This document shows positions 13,933-14,717 of a stretch of 14,717 nucleotides of DNA, in pieces. The notes beneath the pieces were generated by a model that was not told the DNA's origin, ran no database searches, and was given only the letters and a program-made list of their open reading frames with translations. The stretch lies in the NCBI GenBank assembly GCA_021811635.1, contig JAJZNS010000091.1, positions 1 to 14,717 on the forward strand. Direction: 5' to 3'. Both the position numbers and the translations under genes were made by a program. Source of the stretch: Thermoplasmata archaeon. Lineage in GTDB: Archaea; Thermoplasmatota; Thermoplasmata; Thermoplasmatales; Thermoplasmataceae. The first letter of the stretch is position 1. Each line of letters starts with the position of its first letter.

Positions 13933-14538
13933 TCAATGCTTAAACAGTTTAATAAGAATCCCGTCTCCGAGGGTGGAAACGAACTCAAAAGACAGACTGC
14001 CCGCTGCTTTACCCTGGAAAAGGGGAGTACTGCCGGCAGGCAGAATTATGTTGCCAATAAACACGAAGAACCGGTCGAACAATCCTGTTTCGATAAACTG
14101 GGAAATCACGTTCGATCCGCCTTCAACAAGAAGCTTTCGTATTCCCGCCTCGTGAAGGCGTGCCAGTATGTTGCCAATCCCGAGATCATCCTCCCGGATA
14201 ATGTTCACGTTTTTCCCGAATTCATTGGTACCCGGACGCGAGGTGAAAATAATGACTTCATGGCCGTCCTCAAATATGGACGATTCGGGTCTTATGCGAA
14301 ACTTTGAGTCCAGAACCACCCTTATTGGCTGGCGGGCTGCGGGAAGGTTCCTCACCCTCAGGGTTGGATTATCCAGTATCACCGTGTTTGCACCAACAAG
14401 TATTGCATCGGATTCCGCCCTGAGCGTATCCACCCTGGCAGCATCCTCTGCATTCGATATAGAGATCCGTTTTCCGCCTTTCCCTGAAATATAGCCGTTC
14501 AGGCTTTGGGCGACGTTTATGGTAACTTCCGGACGCAT
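13933..14538 (-). CDS. RibD C-terminal-type reductase (2,5-diamino-6-ribosylamino-pyrimidinone 5'-phosphate reductase)
   Basis: NAD(P)H-dependent reductase of archaeal riboflavin and F420 precursor synthesis, reducing the ribose of the GTP-derived pyrimidine. With this start it has 201 residues. MRPEVTINVAQSLNGYIS is the standard N-terminus, although the usual SLDG is SLNG. Then come ESDAILVGANTVILDNPTLRVR (about 42-63), RVVLDS (73-78), and LLVEGGSNVISQFIE (about 136-150). The C-terminal GDGILIKLF closes the fold. No deaminase domain is fused, as in archaea. The start at 14538 is decided by GAGGT seven bases upstream; ATGs at 14559 and 14640 would add extensions with no family resemblance. 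It precedes ahcY. A related dihydrofolate-reductase-like activity cannot be fully excluded. Confidence 0.88.
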   Translation of the reverse strand: MRPEVTINVAQSLNGYISGKGGKRISISNAEDAARVDTLRAESDAILVGANTVILDNPTLRVRNLPAARQPIRVVLDSKFRIRPESSIFEDGHEVIIFTSRPGTNEFGKNVNIIREDDLGIGNILARLHEAGIRKLLVEGGSNVISQFIETGLFDRFFVFIGNIILPAGSTPLFQGKAAGSLSFEFVSTLGDGILIKLFKH

Positions 14539-14545
14539 TTTCCAG

Positions 14546-14550
14546 ACCTC
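14546..14550 (-). promoter_or_regulatory. Ribosome binding site deciding the reductase start
   Basis: GAGGT on the minus strand, seven bases before the ATG at 14538. It is the strongest such site in the window and supports the short start. Confidence 0.6.
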
Positions 14551-14624
14551 AATAGACATTCCCTTAAAGACATTCTCTGAGTGGCAGTCATTTCTGTTTG
14601 GGTGCGTGGCACTCAATCCTGTTA

Positions 14625-14717
14625 TTAACCTGCTCTGCATTCATATATTGAATCAGGATGCTCGGTCAGTTCCTTTATGAGAATCAGGAGATAGACAAGG
14701 TTCTCGGCACTGACGGA
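14625..14717 (-). CDS. Possible C-terminal fragment of an unidentified protein (partial at right edge)
   Basis: A frame open from the window edge runs 30 codons to a TAA at 14625. It encodes a hydrophobic helical stretch (NLVYLLILIKEL) followed by TEHPDSIYECRAG. It would place an upstream gene 86 bases before the reductase on the same strand. Codon use is ordinary for this window. It is the exact codon-aligned reverse complement of the plus-strand candidate at 14658, so at most one is likely real. Too short to identify. Confidence 0.35.
   Translation of the reverse strand, partial: SVSAENLVYLLILIKELTEHPDSIYECRAG
14642..14649. promoter_or_regulatory. TATA-like element near the right edge
   Basis: CATATATT reads as a TATA-like box on either strand. 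On the minus strand it would start transcription near 14620, giving the reductase a leader of about 80 bases. On the plus strand it is only about 12 bases from the ATG at 14658, too close to serve it. Confidence 0.25.
14658..14717 (+). CDS. Possible N-terminal fragment of an unidentified protein (partial at right edge)
   Basis: The ATG at 14658 follows an in-frame TGA at 14649-14651 and stays open for 20 codons to the edge, starting MLGQFLYENQEIDKVLG. It has no ribosome site, and the nearest TATA-like element is too close for a leaderless start. It conflicts with the minus-strand fragment over the same bases. Too short to identify. Confidence 0.3.
   Translation, partial: MLGQFLYENQEIDKVLGTDG

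Noticed and set aside
14539..14640. Longer reductase starts at ATG 14559 or 14640
   Set aside because: The added residues have no family similarity, while ATG 14538 has GAGGT seven bases upstream.
1..14717. CRISPR arrays, insertion sequences, integrase or attachment sites
   Set aside because: No spaced direct-repeat series, terminal inverted repeats, transposase or integrase motifs were seen; the genes are housekeeping with uniform codon use.

Overview
This window looks like archaeal chromosomal core genome, most likely Thermoplasmata or a close relative. The evidence is an archaeal-type AlaRS and AspRS, a C/D-box guide methyltransferase (fibrillarin), MBF1, an archaeal COG3199-type NAD kinase, an archaeal-type S-adenosylhomocysteinase without the C-terminal extension, and a tRNA-Thr with no encoded CCA. 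TATA-like boxes lie about 25-28 bases before several start codons, as expected for leaderless archaeal mRNAs. The lineage is an inference from gene content; no rRNA is present. I see no mobile element, CRISPR array or phage gene.

Layout. Positions 1-6064 hold a minus-strand run: fibrillarin, alanyl-tRNA synthetase, an M50/site-2-protease-like membrane protein with a degraded zinc motif, and an NAD kinase cut by the left edge. Positions 6103-6916 hold plus-strand MBF1 and a small unrecognised protein. Its stop overlaps the convergent 3-hydroxyacyl-CoA dehydrogenase, which lies downstream of aspartyl-tRNA synthetase on the minus strand (to 9188). Positions 9310-12535 hold plus-strand genes: a ZIP-family metal transporter behind a DtxR-like palindromic operator, a full-length NfeD-type membrane protease without stomatin, and a ROK-family sugar kinase. 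A symmetric A6T6 tract at 12547-12558 probably terminates both the kinase gene and the converging tRNA-Thr(GGT). Minus-strand adenosylhomocysteinase and a RibD-type reductase follow, with an ambiguous gene fragment at the right edge.

How the genes relate. Translation and RNA modification dominate (alaS, aspS, flpA, tRNA-Thr). SAM chemistry links flpA (SAM-dependent methylation) to ahcY (removal of S-adenosylhomocysteine). NAD kinase and the riboflavin-pathway reductase serve cofactor supply. The S2P-like protein, ZIP transporter and NfeD protein are envelope proteins.

The main surprise is that four recognisable proteins have substitutions at positions normally catalytic or metal-binding: HExxH to RELGR in the M50 protein, Asp-His to Asn-Thr near the fibrillarin C-terminus, His to Gln in both ZIP signature motifs, and Lys to His at the NfeD protease dyad. 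I saw no convincing new multi-gene defence or mobile system. Other points of interest are these variants, the metal-responsive operator, and start sites (several TTG) that fit leaderless promoters.
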